Part shown: positions 25,942 through 36,196 of the stretch, in pieces
Layout: each line of letters starts with the position of its first letter
How positions within the stretch are numbered: position 1 is the first letter of the stretch
Origin: Vibrio fortis
GTDB lineage: Bacteria > Pseudomonadota > Gammaproteobacteria > Enterobacterales > Vibrionaceae
Assembly (NCBI RefSeq): GCF_024347475.1
Contig: NZ_AP025488.1
Location: 310,001 to 374,000 of the forward strand
DNA: 64,000 nt
Direction of reading: 5' to 3'
The notes under the pieces: model-generated
The model's database searches: none
Told to the model about the DNA's origin: nothing
What the model saw: only the letters and a program-made list of their open reading frames with translations
Position numbers and translations under genes: made by a program

Positions 25942-26725
25942 GTGTCGCTTCCTTTGGTTCAAATAGTGGTGGTAATAGACCCGACTGACAGGCCAAATCA
26001 GCTTGGGCAATAAGGTTCTGTTGGCTTAACTCAAATAACTGCGTTAATCCATCAATGACGAAATACTTGGGTTGCATGATGTCAATACGATAGGGCGTTC
26101 TAAGAACAGTCTGCAGATCGAACGTTTCTCGAATAACATTGGACTCTTCCAAGGCGTACAAGGTTTCCGCTGGCGATGAGAGGATTCCACCACCATAGAT
26201 TTTAGTTTGTCCCTGTTCTTTCACTAAACCGAACTCAACGGTAAACCAGTACAAACGGGCAAGGTAAGCGCGCTGCTTTGGGGTCGCCGCTTGTCCTAAA
26301 CGACCATAGTGCTCGGTGAAAGAAGCGAAGCTTGGGTTGGTTAGCATGGCGCAGTGACCGAAGATTTCATGGAAAAAGTCCGGCTCTTGCAGGTAATCGA
26401 ACTCATCACGAGTTCTCAGAAATGTCGCGACCGGAAAGCGCTTGCTGCCAAGTAGTGCAAAGAACCGATCAAAATCAATTAAAGCGGGCACAGGCTCTAC
26501 CTGCCACCCTGTGGTGGAGGCGAGTACTCGATTAATTTCAGGCAGTTGCGGCACTTTGTCCAAAGGTAAATCCAATAGACGTAAGCCCTGCAAATACGCA
26601 TCACAGGCTCGATCTTGAATCACGTGCAGTTGCCTGCTCACCAAGTCATGCCATATCGCATCTTCTTGGCTGTTCCAATCAACCCATCCATCTTGGCTGA
26701 CTGGTTTAGAATGATAATGTGTCAC
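25931..26725 (-). CDS. phhA: Phenylalanine 4-monooxygenase
   Basis: 264 residues, a bacterial single-domain phenylalanine hydroxylase that converts Phe to Tyr with tetrahydrobiopterin, O2 and Fe(II). The iron ligands are visible: two His in [12 protein letters not shown] near residues 117-128 and the Glu in WFTVEFGLV near 169. The start is GTG 26725 with GGAGG six bases upstream; a nearby out-of-frame ATG hits a stop after one codon. Overlaps phhB. A TyrR-type box lies 89 bases upstream of the start. Feeds the hpd-hmgA-fahA-maiA pathway encoded 6 kb away. Confidence 0.96.
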   Translation of the reverse strand: MTHYHSKPVSQDGWVDWNSQEDAIWHDLVSRQLHVIQDRACDAYLQGLRLLDLPLDKVPQLPEINRVLASTTGWQVEPVPALIDFDRFFALLGSKRFPVATFLRTRDEFDYLQEPDFFHEIFGHCAMLTNPSFASFTEHYGRLGQAATPKQRAYLARLYWFTVEFGLVKEQGQTKIYGGGILSSPAETLYALEESNVIRETFDLQTVLRTPYRIDIMQPKYFVIDGLTQLFELSQQNLIAQADLACQSGLLPPLFEPKEATHAE

Positions 26726-26813
26726 TGCATCCCTCCAATTGGTTGCCTACTTTAAGCGTATCGTCCCTCCCTTTAACCGCCAGTTTGCAGCAATGGATTG
26801 CAAACACAGAATC

Positions 26814-26831
26814 TGTAACAATTACTTTACA
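26814..26831. promoter_or_regulatory. TyrR/PhhR-type operator between phhAB and aacS
   Basis: TGTAAC-N6-TTTACA, one mismatch from the TyrR consensus TGTAAA-N6-TTTACA. It sits in the shared control region of phhA (minus) and aacS (plus). A second match, TGTAAA-N6-GTTACA, lies upstream of hpd at 36197. Confidence 0.6.
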
Positions 26832-27006
26832 TTACAATCAAATTACTGATTTTATTAACTTTAAAATACTCAGATTCAGCGATAAAACCACCAATCCTAC
26901 TTGATAGCTATACAGTTCGTACGTGCATATGATCATGGCTGTTGTTTGACTTTGGATATCGTCGGTACAAGACTGAATCTATTAATTTTTTATCAAAGAG
27001 GCACTC

Positions 27007-28977
27007 ATGGATAAGAGTGAACCAATCTGGCAGCCAAGTACGGAGCGTATTGCTCAAGCAAACATCACACGGTTCATGGAACGACTAAACCAAGATGGTT
27101 TAAATCTCGATAGTTACTCCGCTCTGCATCAATGGTCTATCGAACACCCACAGCGTTTTTGGCATCAAACTTGGGCGTTTTGTGGCGTTGTGGGCTCACA
27201 AGGAAGTGAGATCAGTATTTTGGGTGATCCGCGCTGGCAGCAATCACAACCAAATCGAGACACACAATGGTTCCCTGACGCCAAACTCAACTACGCTGAG
27301 AATCTGCTTAAGCATGCCCACCAGCAACCGGACGCACTGGCCATATGGTTTGAAAATGAGCAAGGCGCTCAAGCGCAATACACATGGCAGACGCTGTATG
27401 ACGAAGTGTCTCGTGTTCAACAATGGCTCATAGCGTGTGGTGTGACGAAAGGCGATACCGTCGCGGCGTATACCCCGTATTTGCCAGAGGTAGTGATCGC
27501 CATGCTCGCCGCGACTAGCTTAGGTGCAACTTGGACATCAACCTCTCCAGACTTTGGCGTTGAAAGCGTTCTGGAACGTTTTGGACAAGTCCAACCTAAG
27601 GTCCTGTTTACCTGCGACGGCTACTCATTTAATGGCAAACATTTTGACATGTCAGAGAAGAATCGAGCTCTTTCCCAACAGATACAAGGACTAAAAGAAG
27701 TTTGCCAGATAAACTACATCGGCACAGACAGCGCACCGACATCTTCCTCTCATCACAACTGGCAGGAGGTTGTCTCTTCTTATCAAGCGCACCCGATCGA
27801 GTTTGCTCAAGTGAGCTTCAATGATCCGCTGTTCGTCCTCTACTCTTCAGGCACTACAGGTAAGCCTAAGTGTATAGTGCACAGTGTTGGTGGGACGCTG
27901 CTCAACCATCTAAAAGAGCATCAACTTCATTGTGATATCAAACCAAACGAGCGCGTTTTTTATTACACCACCTGTGGCTGGATGATGTGGAATTGGCATG
28001 TATCTTCGCTTGCGAGTGGCGCTTGTTTAGTGATCTTTGATGGCAGCCCAATGTGTCCGAACCCCAATGTTTTGTGGGATCTCGCTCAGCGAGCCAATGT
28101 GAATCTATTTGGAACATCAGCCAAGTATCTAGAGGCGCTGGAAAAGGCATCATTCAAACCCGCTGAGCACGGTTCGCTACCTGACTTAAAAACTCTGTGC
28201 TCGACAGGTTCAGTGCTCTACCCTGAACAGTTCGATTTTGTCTATCAGTCGATAAAATCAGACCTGCACTTAGCGTCTATCTCCGGTGGTACCGATATCT
28301 GCGGCTGCTTTGTATTGGGTAATCCTATCTCTCCAGTTTTTCGCGGGGAGTGTCAAGCGGCCGCTCTAGCGGTGGATGTACGGGTATTCAATAGTCAAGG
28401 AGAAGCCATCACTGAGCAGCGAGGCGAGCTAGTCTGTTGCAACTCAGTTCCAAACTTCCCTAACGGTTTTTGGAACGACAATGGCGAACGCTATCACGAT
28501 ACCTATTGGAGTCGCTTTGAAGATACTTGGCACCATGGTGATGATATCAAACAGAGCACTAATGGCGGTTATGTGTTTTACGGGCGCCGTGATGCCACAC
28601 TCAACCCTGGTGGCGTACGTATCGGTACAGCCGAGATCTACCAACAAGTGAACCATATACAGGGTATCGTTGATTCTATCGCGGTCGGTAAAGAAACGGA
28701 GCGTAATGAGCAGATCTGGCTATTTGTGCAGCTCGAATCGCAGCATGAGCTTACCGAATCGCTAAGAACAACGATCAAGAGCCAGCTAAAAGCGGCGTGT
28801 TCGCCAAGGCATGTACCTAGCCAAATCTTTGCTATCAGTGACATTCCTAAAACCCGCTCTGGCAAGTTGGTGGAGCTGGCCGTGAAACAGGTCGTGAATG
28901 GTAAGAGTGTAGAAAACCTCGGTGCTATTGCGAATGCCGAGGTTTTGGAAGAAATAAAGCGAGTTGTTTTGCGTTAA
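27007..28977 (+). CDS. aacS: Acetoacetyl-CoA synthetase (acetoacetate-CoA ligase)
   Basis: 656 residues, an ANL-superfamily adenylating enzyme that makes acetoacetyl-CoA from acetoacetate, ATP and CoA. It has the N-terminal ACAS domain (QFWHQTWAF-like), the P-loop YSSGTTGKPKCIVHS near 279-293, the YGRRDATLNPGGVRIGTAE hinge near 525-543 and the C-terminal Lys in PKTRSGKLVELAVK. ATG 27007 has AAAGAGG upstream. Acetoacetate is a final product of the neighbouring tyrosine pathway, so this enzyme likely salvages it. Divergent from phhA, sharing a TyrR-like box. Confidence 0.95.
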   Translation: MDKSEPIWQPSTERIAQANITRFMERLNQDGLNLDSYSALHQWSIEHPQRFWHQTWAFCGVVGSQGSEISILGDPRWQQSQPNRDTQWFPDAKLNYAENLLKHAHQQPDALAIWFENEQGAQAQYTWQTLYDEVSRVQQWLIACGVTKGDTVAAYTPYLPEVVIAMLAATSLGATWTSTSPDFGVESVLERFGQVQPKVLFTCDGYSFNGKHFDMSEKNRALSQQIQGLKEVCQINYIGTDSAPTSSSHHNWQEVVSSYQAHPIEFAQVSFNDPLFVLYSSGTTGKPKCIVHSVGGTLLNHLKEHQLHCDIKPNERVFYYTTCGWMMWNWHVSSLASGACLVIFDGSPMCPNPNVLWDLAQRANVNLFGTSAKYLEALEKASFKPAEHGSLPDLKTLCSTGSVLYPEQFDFVYQSIKSDLHLASISGGTDICGCFVLGNPISPVFRGECQAAALAVDVRVFNSQGEAITEQRGELVCCNSVPNFPNGFWNDNGERYHDTYWSRFEDTWHHGDDIKQSTNGGYVFYGRRDATLNPGGVRIGTAEIYQQVNHIQGIVDSIAVGKETERNEQIWLFVQLESQHELTESLRTTIKSQLKAACSPRHVPSQIFAISDIPKTRSGKLVELAVKQVVNGKSVENLGAIANAEVLEEIKRVVLR

Positions 28978-28988
28978 CGTTTCAGTAA

Positions 28989-29013
28989 AAGCCCCCATCA
29001 ATATCAGGGGCTT
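28989..29013. terminator. Terminator between aacS and the alginate lyase pseudogene
   Basis: Arms AAGCCCC and GGGGCTT with an 11-base interior. TACTTTTC follows on the plus side and TTTTACTG on the minus side, so it may serve both converging transcripts. Confidence 0.65.
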
Positions 29014-29019
29014 ACTTTT

Positions 29020-31692
29020 CTATCTTTCTACTCGTTTGACTAGACGCACGTCATCAACATAGCCAACCAGTCCATCTGCTGGTTCGCCAGGGTAACGTAT
29101 GGAGAACTCGTCAATGCGAATCTCTAGCTCATCATCAATAAATTGGTCATGTGCTAAAATTTGCTCCGAAGTGAAATTGATAGTATCGATCTCCATAAGA
29201 GCGAATATCTCCAGTGAATCATAGCCTTGCGTATTAAAATCAAGAGTCACCTGTCGGAAACAATCCTTGATACTACCTTGGGGAGCGTCGTCTAGATCTT
29301 TCACGTGGGCCCTTGCTTCAGCAACAATAGTCCCGCTGTTAGGCAGGCGTAAGCCGTAATGTAAGGTGCTTAGTGAGTCTTCCCCTTTTTTGTCGCAATA
29401 GTACATGGCAAATGTCATGTCTGTCCCTGTAGGCAACTCATCGACAACTTGACTTATCCCAGGCTTAGAATCGAAGTCATGCGTTGATTCACCATACTTA
29501 AAGCGGATTCGAGCGGAACCATTACTGCCTACCGCATCACTAAAGGCACTGTCACCAGAGCTCCCAACATCACCTTTTCCTTCTGAACTGCCCTCATAAA
29601 CTGCCCAGACGGTGCTGGTTCCACCATCAGCTCGCCATTGGCCTAATTGATGGTCAGCAATGTCTGCAAATACGGTAATACTCTCAGGTAAACTGAGTTT
29701 CAATGACGCAACTTTATCTTCCTGAGCAGTAAACTCTTCGCTGACCCAAGCATAATCACCAACATCCTGCCCCTGTATCGTTACTTCATCGCCTAGCGAG
29801 AGTTGATAGGCCCCCTTCACAAACGCAGAAATGGCATAGCGGGTGTTCGCTTCTAAAGCAACATCTTGGCTTACCACACTGTTAGATTGAAGCTGGAGAC
29901 TGCTATCTCGAGAGAATGCTTGCTCTCCTGTCACTGTCGAAGCATTCTGATAACTCCAGTGACTAAGACCTTCATCAAAAGCAGAGTTCTGCAATGCGAC
30001 TTCTATCATTATCGCTTGAGGTTTAACTAAGCTATAACTCAATGGCCCGACATCATCGTAGCTAAGAGGTTCGTAAATCACCGAAGAGGTGAGAGATTCA
30101 TCGGCACCAACGGTAGTGGTTTCACTGCGCTCTTGACCATCAAGATCAATCACTACATCACTAAACTCTCCCTTTTCATAATCAGTAATTGCATCAAGGT
30201 TAGGTGAGTTCAACGAAGGGCGATAAATCCCTTTTTCATCCTGCACCAAGTTTGCACTATAGAATTCAAAGCCAGGCTCGGTAACTTTGAGAGTATCGCT
30301 GTCAGCAAACTCTTGCCCAAACACAACATTACCCGTCACGTGTGTCGATACATCAAAACCTCGCTCCGATTGCGTCAACACTGGGCCGATAGCCATATCA
30401 ATCAAGTTGTTCGCTAAATAAGCCAATTTAGGCGCTGTCGATTTGCTACCACCATCGATGTTTAAGCTATTAACGCTGTCGACAATGGTGTTGTGAGCCA
30501 CGTGAACATTCTCGAATTGTTGGTACCCGTTGTCACCATCACCTGCCCCATCTGAGCCCATTAGTACAATGCCGCCATGATGAGTGGTATTTTTGTAGCG
30601 AGCACCTTGAATGTAGTTATTGGTCACCACATGATCGCCATCGACCAAGCGCAGGCCACCGGCAAACGGATAGTCCTGACTCAAGATGAAGTTATTACTA
30701 ATGGTGGCGCCGCTGCCATGACGCGTAGTGATAGAGCCGTAGCTATTTAAGACCGTGTTGAAGCTGATTGTGTTGTTGGTCCCTTTGTTTGACACCACTT
30801 CCGCTTCGCCCTGAATATTTTCAAACACGTTGCGAACAATCAATGAGTCACCGGCATACTGATGAGTATCACTCAAGCCAGTACGAATAGCTTCATAATT
30901 GTTGTCACTGCTCTGAGCGTACATCTGACCTTCCGCAGGCGCTCGGTTCGCAATATAGTTGTTATAAACAATAATGCCTTGCGCAAGTTACGCGAGTTGG
31001 GTCTCTTCGTCCCAATCACCAGAGACCCAACGGTTAAAGGAGATCATTGGAGATGCGGTGGTTTTTCCACTTAGAATACTGTGATCGAGCCAATTATTCT
31101 TACCATAAATATGTACCCATTCACCCGATGTACTGTCTCCCGATGTGATGCCTTGATCAGCATCGACGTCGATGATTGCGATTTCGGTAATACGACAGTT
31201 GTGACAAAGGTTATGAGTACCAAAGCGTGTAGCAATCAGATTACTGCTGCTACTCGTCGCGCCATCAAACACGAAGCCTTGTAACTGTACATAACTACCA
31301 CCCATCGCAATTTTTGCATTACCTGTAATCACCGCTTTGCCTGGGTTTTGGGCTGCGACTTTAATCGGGCTCTCTTTTGTACCGGTACCACCATATGTAA
31401 TCTCCAGGTCGACATACTCACCGTCGGCTAAACAGAGTGTGGTGCCCGCAGCCATATCCTGGGATACCGCGTTCTCAAGCTCCGACGTCGACCCAAACAC
31501 TTCAGAACATTGAACAGAAGGTACCGTTAATATGTCTTCTGGCAGCAGGTCTGATAATACGTCATTCGACCCTCCCGGCACTTCAGGCGGCGTGGTTTCT
31601 TCGCCACTGCCATTGGGTGTTGTTGTAGAATCTTCACTACAGCCAACGCCCAGAATCAACATCAACACCACACTCAACTTAGATAACTTCAT
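29020..31692 (-). pseudogene. PL6 family alginate lyase lipoprotein interrupted by an in-frame stop
   Basis: One 890-codon frame, broken only by TAA at 30990-30988; no frameshift is involved. The first part (234 residues) has a lipoprotein signal with lipobox Cys18 and the start of a right-handed beta-helix. The second part continues it and carries the PL6 catalytic-type Lys (VVSNKGTNN) and Arg (TTRHGSG), then beta-helix turns and a C-terminal region with two carbohydrate-binding-like beta domains. The stop is in CTC-GCG-TAA next to CTT-GCG-CAA, so it looks like a Gln CAA to TAA change in a nine-base near-repeat. Without readthrough the first product lacks the catalytic residues. A palindromic operator precedes it. 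Confidence 0.82.
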
Positions 31693-31713
31693 CGAACAGC
31701 TCCATTGCTTACA

Positions 31714-31746
31714 TTGTTATTTGTATTACAATGTTACAAATAACAA
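31714..31746. promoter_or_regulatory. 33-bp perfect inverted repeat upstream of the alginate lyase gene
   Basis: Arms of 12 bases (TTGTTATTTGTA and its exact complement TACAAATAACAA) flank nine bases (TTACAATGT), 22 bases before the start codon. Inside are shorter overlapping palindromes such as TTGTATTACAA. This looks like an operator for a dimeric regulator, perhaps GntR/FadR type, rather than a terminator because no T-run follows. Confidence 0.6.
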
Positions 31747-31759
31747 TAACTATCCGTGA

Positions 31760-32129
31760 CACGACCCGCAAAGTCATTGCTTTGGTCTATTTTTCATACA
31801 AATTGTGAAGCCATTCAACTGACACTTATCTCCACTAAACGGCTCTCGAGCCCATCTCTACGTATCTACTAACAGGTATAATATGAGCGGATAAGTCTTT
31901 GTTCTAAATACAACAAGTCAATGGCTTTCGTTAGTGCCATGCAACGCGCTTTGAATTGATAGGTGTCTTGATTGACAGAAGTGCTGATGCAGAAATGGTT
32001 TGGGGGAGCAAAGACCTATATTGAAGATTAGGTCATGCATCCCCCAGATAGACAGTGAATTCCGCCGGATAAAGAGTGTATTACGCCGGAATCAGGATGA
32101 ATTAAATCAGTTTCAGATCTTTATTCTCT
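31760..32129. other. Intergenic region without a recognisable gene
   Basis: 370 bases between the alginate lyase promoter and the end of maiA. It contains an imperfect inverted pair around 32057-32092 (ATTCCGCCGGAT and TTACGCCGGAATC). No frame with a ribosome site, no terminator with a T-run and no known RNA family was recognised. Confidence 0.3.
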
Positions 32130-32819
32130 TTATGGGGATGAAGCAGCATCCGCTTGATTCTCTGGCATAGCATCAATAAACGCAGGCAACTGGTTACACG
32201 CTGCTACGATCGAGTTAATCAGCGGATAGGGCGACATATCAAGGTCAAATCGCAAGGCATTGTAGACTTGTGGTACTAAACAAATATCAACGATACAAGG
32301 CGAATCCGTGAGGCTATACAGAGAGTCGCCATGTACTTTTCTGTGCTTCGCCAGCTTCTCTTCTAGAGCACAGAAACCTTGGCTCATCCAATGATGAAGC
32401 CAAGCCATTTTCGCCTCGTGATCGCACGACAACTCACGCTCCAAATACTGCAACACTCGCAGATTGTTAAGAGGGTGAGTTTCCATCGCAATATCCTGAG
32501 CCATCGCCAACGCTTGATAGCGAAGCGGTGTTTTCTCAGGGATCAACAAGTTGTCTGGGCTACTCTCACACAAATAGTTTTCGTCTAAATATTGCAAAAT
32601 CGTCAGCGACTGATTGAGTTGAACATTGCCATCCACCAGCACCGGCACTAGTTCACTGGCATTGAGTTCGCGATATTGTGGAGCATGCTGCTCGCCACCA
32701 TTGCGCACCAAATGCACCGACTTAGACTCATAGCTGAGTTGCTTTAGGTTCAATCCAATGCGCACTCGATAAGCCGCCGATGAGCGCCAATACCCGTAGA
32801 GTTTGATCCTCTCACTCAT
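32130..32819 (-). CDS. maiA: Maleylacetoacetate isomerase
   Basis: 229 residues, a zeta-class glutathione S-transferase that isomerises maleylacetoacetate to fumarylacetoacetate with glutathione. N-terminal thioredoxin-like part with the zeta motif region YWRSSAAYRVRIGLNLK at 10-26 (canonical Ser-Ser-Cys-x-x-R, here SSAAYR), then the helical C-terminal domain with DICLVPQVYNA near 173-183. Last gene of hpd-hmgA-fahA-maiA, 14 bases after fahA. Confidence 0.93.
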   Translation of the reverse strand: MSERIKLYGYWRSSAAYRVRIGLNLKQLSYESKSVHLVRNGGEQHAPQYRELNASELVPVLVDGNVQLNQSLTILQYLDENYLCESSPDNLLIPEKTPLRYQALAMAQDIAMETHPLNNLRVLQYLERELSCDHEAKMAWLHHWMSQGFCALEEKLAKHRKVHGDSLYSLTDSPCIVDICLVPQVYNALRFDLDMSPYPLINSIVAACNQLPAFIDAMPENQADAASSP

Positions 32820-32833
32820 TGCTTACCCTCTTA

Positions 32834-33871
32834 CTAGGAGCCTTGATACTGGACGACTTGTTGATCGATCGCACCGAAGATCGACTGCCCTTCCCTGTTT
32901 AGCATCTCCAACTTGATGGAGTCACCAAAGGTCATGAAGCGTGTTGTCGGTTGACCATCACGAATCGTCTCAATCATGCGCACCTCTGCGATACACGAGT
33001 AACCTACGCCACCTTCTTGAATAGACGTGCCATGATCTGTGCCCTGTTTATTCGATACGGTTCCAGAGCCAATAATGGTGCCTGTCGACAACGGGCGTGT
33101 TTTCGAGGCGTGCATGACGAGCTCAGCAAAATCAAACGTCATATCAACCCCAGCATTAGGACAACCAAAAGGCTCATTGTTGTAAGTAGAGATCAGAGGT
33201 AGGTGAACTTTACTCTGTTGCCAGTCTTGACCGAGTTCATCAGGAGTCACCGCGACTGGAGAAAAAGCGGATGAGGGCTTTGATTGGAAAAAGCCAAACC
33301 CCTTGGCGAGCTCAGCCGGAATCAAACCTCGCAAAGAGACATCATTCACCAGCATCAACAAACGAATCGACGCCTCTGCCTGAGCTCGGCTCGCGCCCAT
33401 CGGCACATCACCGGTAATCACAGCGACCTCTCCTTCAAAATCTATCCCCCACTCGTCACTCGCAAACTCAATGTCGTCGCGCGGGCCAATGAAGGAGTCA
33501 GAGCCACCTTGATACATCAGTGGATCGCTCCAAAAGCTCTCTGGCATCTCAGCGCCACGCGCCTTTCTGACCAGTTCAACATGGTTAACATAAGCACTGC
33601 CATCCGCCCATTGATAAGCGCGTGGCAGCGGTGACTCGCAAGTCGCCGCCTCAAAGGGTTCGCTGCCTTCGACTCTCTGGTTATTGAGTGCTTCATACAA
33701 TTCAACCAGTGACGACTCAACCTGTTGCCAATGGTCCATCGCCATCTGCATCGTCGGCGCTAGATGCAAAGCATGAAAGATTTCTGTCGCAGGAACACAT
33801 TGTGATAAATCTCGACTCACGACCATCAATAGCCCATCGCGAGTCCCGTTTTTCTTCGTTGCTAGTTTCAT
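32834..33871 (-). CDS. fahA: Fumarylacetoacetate hydrolase family protein
   Basis: 345 residues of the FAA-hydrolase family, which splits fumarylacetoacetate into fumarate and acetoacetate. Metal-site residues lie in the segment IDFEGEVAVITGDVP near 143-157, and the GTIIGSGTVSN motif near 267-277 is the family hallmark. Shorter than eukaryotic FAH (about 420 residues), as in many proteobacteria. Its place between hmgA (nine bases upstream) and maiA makes the assignment to tyrosine breakdown firm. Confidence 0.92.
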   Translation of the reverse strand: MKLATKKNGTRDGLLMVVSRDLSQCVPATEIFHALHLAPTMQMAMDHWQQVESSLVELYEALNNQRVEGSEPFEAATCESPLPRAYQWADGSAYVNHVELVRKARGAEMPESFWSDPLMYQGGSDSFIGPRDDIEFASDEWGIDFEGEVAVITGDVPMGASRAQAEASIRLLMLVNDVSLRGLIPAELAKGFGFFQSKPSSAFSPVAVTPDELGQDWQQSKVHLPLISTYNNEPFGCPNAGVDMTFDFAELVMHASKTRPLSTGTIIGSGTVSNKQGTDHGTSIQEGGVGYSCIAEVRMIETIRDGQPTTRFMTFGDSIKLEMLNREGQSIFGAIDQQVVQYQGS

Positions 33872-33880
33872 CCTTGCTCC

Positions 33881-35011
33881 CTACTTCTCTTGCCAACTGT
33901 AGACATATTGTTTGTTCTCTACCGCGTCTAGTTCATCAGAAAATGATAGAGCGTGGCGTGTATCAATCATGACGGCGACTTCATCTGTGAAGGTTTTCTT
34001 ATGCTCCAACCCTGCTTTGAATGCCTTAGGGTGAGGGCCATGCGAGAAACCTGCAGGATGGAACGTCACCATCCCTGCTTCAATGTTGTCGCGACTGAAG
34101 AAGTCACCCGCATGGTAGAAGAGCACTTCGTCGTAATCATCGTTGTTATGATAAAACGGCACCTTAAGTGCGCCGGGGTCGCTCTCTATCGGACGCGGCA
34201 CAAAAGTACAAACCACAAACCCCGCCCCAACAAAGGTAGTGTGAGCAGATGGCGGTAAGTGGTAACGGTGCGACATTAAAGGTCGGATATCGCGCCAATT
34301 GACCTTCACAACTGCCAGGTCACCATGCCAGCCAATCGCATCTAATGGATTGAATGGATAAGTGATCACACTCGTCTGGTCATGGCGCTTCACATACACT
34401 CGCGTCTCGTCTTCTGAGTATTGAGCCTGAAACGCCTCATCGATTGAAGGCACCTCAAGCACCGCAGGATCGAACACCGCGTGGTTACCCACCATGCCCT
34501 TCTCTGGCAAGGTATACGCCGCATCGGTGTTTTCAATCATCAAGATAAACATCGGCTCATTCGGCTCTAAACGCCAGCTGGTGGAGCGCGGGATCATCAC
34601 ATAGTCACCATCTCTTAGCTCTAAGTGGCCATAGTCACAATAAAGATGCGCACTGCCTTGATGAATGAACAACAGCTCATCGCCATCGGCATTACGAACT
34701 AGGTGCTCCATATCGCTATCGACTCTCCAAACCCGTATCTTGCAATTGGCGTTGTGTAACAGGTGTGGTACTTGCCAAGGAGATGTCTGGCTGGCGGCTT
34801 CAATACGGCTAAAATCAAAGGCTCTAGGACGCAGATCGCCCTCCCACTCCGACCAACCAGTCGGGGCATGCTGATGATGAAAATGCGCAGCAGGGCCAAA
34901 GAAGCCGCTTCGCCCCGCTTCTCGCTCATAGATTGCCTCTTTGGGAAAGTCAGCGTGTGCTTGCTTCGAGCACGTACCCTCACGGTGAGGAAAAGGGATC
35001 CATTTACTCAT
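33881..35011 (-). CDS. hmgA: Homogentisate 1,2-dioxygenase
   Basis: 376 residues, a cupin-fold non-heme iron enzyme that opens the ring of homogentisate to maleylacetoacetate. It has the cupin stretch NADGDELLFIHQGSAHL near 107-123 and metal-binding-like YHNNDDYDEVLFYHAGDFF near 280-300, then HPAGFSHGPHPKA near 313-325. It is the shorter bacterial form (classical HGO is about 440). Overlaps the end of hpd by eight bases. Loss of this gene in vibrios causes pyomelanin accumulation. Confidence 0.92.
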   Translation of the reverse strand: MSKWIPFPHREGTCSKQAHADFPKEAIYEREAGRSGFFGPAAHFHHQHAPTGWSEWEGDLRPRAFDFSRIEAASQTSPWQVPHLLHNANCKIRVWRVDSDMEHLVRNADGDELLFIHQGSAHLYCDYGHLELRDGDYVMIPRSTSWRLEPNEPMFILMIENTDAAYTLPEKGMVGNHAVFDPAVLEVPSIDEAFQAQYSEDETRVYVKRHDQTSVITYPFNPLDAIGWHGDLAVVKVNWRDIRPLMSHRYHLPPSAHTTFVGAGFVVCTFVPRPIESDPGALKVPFYHNNDDYDEVLFYHAGDFFSRDNIEAGMVTFHPAGFSHGPHPKAFKAGLEHKKTFTDEVAVMIDTRHALSFSDELDAVENKQYVYSWQEK

Positions 35012-36077
35012 CGGTCAATACTCCGCGTCGGATCTGATCCTCTTCAATCGATTCAAACAGCGCTTTAAAGTTACCCTCACCAAAGCCCTCGTTCCCCTTG
35101 CGCTGAATGATCTCAAAGAACACTGGTCCAATAACAGTTTGAGTAAAGATCTGGAGCAAAATGCCATCTTTGGTCGGTGCGCCATCAATTAAGATACGTA
35201 AATCTCGAAGTTGGCTGGTATTTTCGCCGTGGCCTTTTACGCGCTGGTCGACTTTCTCGTAGTAAGTGTCAGGGGTTGGCATAAAGTCCATGCCTCGGTC
35301 GCGCAAAGTAGACACTGTTTGATAGATATCGTCTGTCGTCAGGGCGATGTGTTGGATCCCCTCACCGTTATATTCACGAATAAACTCTTCAATCTGAGAT
35401 TTGTCATCAGAGGATTCATTGATCGGGATACGGATCTTGCCACACGGGGCAGTCATAGCTCGACTGACAAGACCTGTGAGCTTACCTTCAATGTCAAAGT
35501 AGCGGATCTCTCTGAAGTTCCCAATGCGCTCATAAAAGCCGGACCATAAATCCATATTGCCTTGCTTGACGTTGTGGGTCAGGTGATCAATCTCGTACAA
35601 ACCCACATCTGCACCGGCTAACCTCTGATCCGCGTCATCGTAGAAGCGGAAATCGACATCATAAATACTCTGCTTTCCGTAGCGGTCAACAAAGTACAGA
35701 AGGCTCTCACCGATGCCATAAATCGCAGGGATGCTAAGCTCCATTGGACCAATGTCTGTGATGTACTCCTCTCCCCCATTGTTCAGCGCCTGTTGTAGCG
35801 CAGCACTGGCATCGTGAACGCGAAAAGCCATGCCGCACACTGACGGGCCATGTACTCTCGCAAACTCCTCAGCTTGGCTGTGAGGTTGCGCATTAACAAT
35901 AAAACTGATGTCCCCTTGTCGATACAGCCACGCCTCTTTTGAGCGGTGCTTGGCAATCTCGGCAAAACCCAGTGACACAAACAGCGCCTTAAGTTGTTCT
36001 ATCCCTTCATCATTAGCTGCTGTGTACTCAACGAATTCAAAACCATCCGTACCTAACGGGTTGTAGCTATCGACCAT
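35004..36077 (-). CDS. hpd: 4-hydroxyphenylpyruvate dioxygenase
   Basis: 357 residues with two VOC domains; the C-terminal one holds iron. Ligands are visible as His in IDHLTHNV near 162, His in GIQHIALTTDD near 240 and Glu in PVFFEIIQRKG near 319. It converts 4-hydroxyphenylpyruvate to homogentisate. First gene of the four-gene tyrosine operon. A TyrR-type box lies about 120 bases upstream. The aminotransferase making 4-hydroxyphenylpyruvate from tyrosine is not in this window. Confidence 0.96.
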   Translation of the reverse strand: MVDSYNPLGTDGFEFVEYTAANDEGIEQLKALFVSLGFAEIAKHRSKEAWLYRQGDISFIVNAQPHSQAEEFARVHGPSVCGMAFRVHDASAALQQALNNGGEEYITDIGPMELSIPAIYGIGESLLYFVDRYGKQSIYDVDFRFYDDADQRLAGADVGLYEIDHLTHNVKQGNMDLWSGFYERIGNFREIRYFDIEGKLTGLVSRAMTAPCGKIRIPINESSDDKSQIEEFIREYNGEGIQHIALTTDDIYQTVSTLRDRGMDFMPTPDTYYEKVDQRVKGHGENTSQLRDLRILIDGAPTKDGILLQIFTQTVIGPVFFEIIQRKGNEGFGEGNFKALFESIEEDQIRRGVLTDE

Positions 36078-36196
36078 GTTTCTCTCCTTGTGAAAATTGA
36101 AGCACGTAGAACGCGCCTAACTTAAACGTGGAACAGAATTCGAAATATTGAAAATCTTCAATTAAATCAGTCAAAACGACAAGTCACCCCGAAAAA

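Noticed and set aside
30925..30987. Frameshift in the alginate lyase gene
   Set aside because: The upstream and downstream parts are in the same frame; only the TAA at 30988-30990 separates them.
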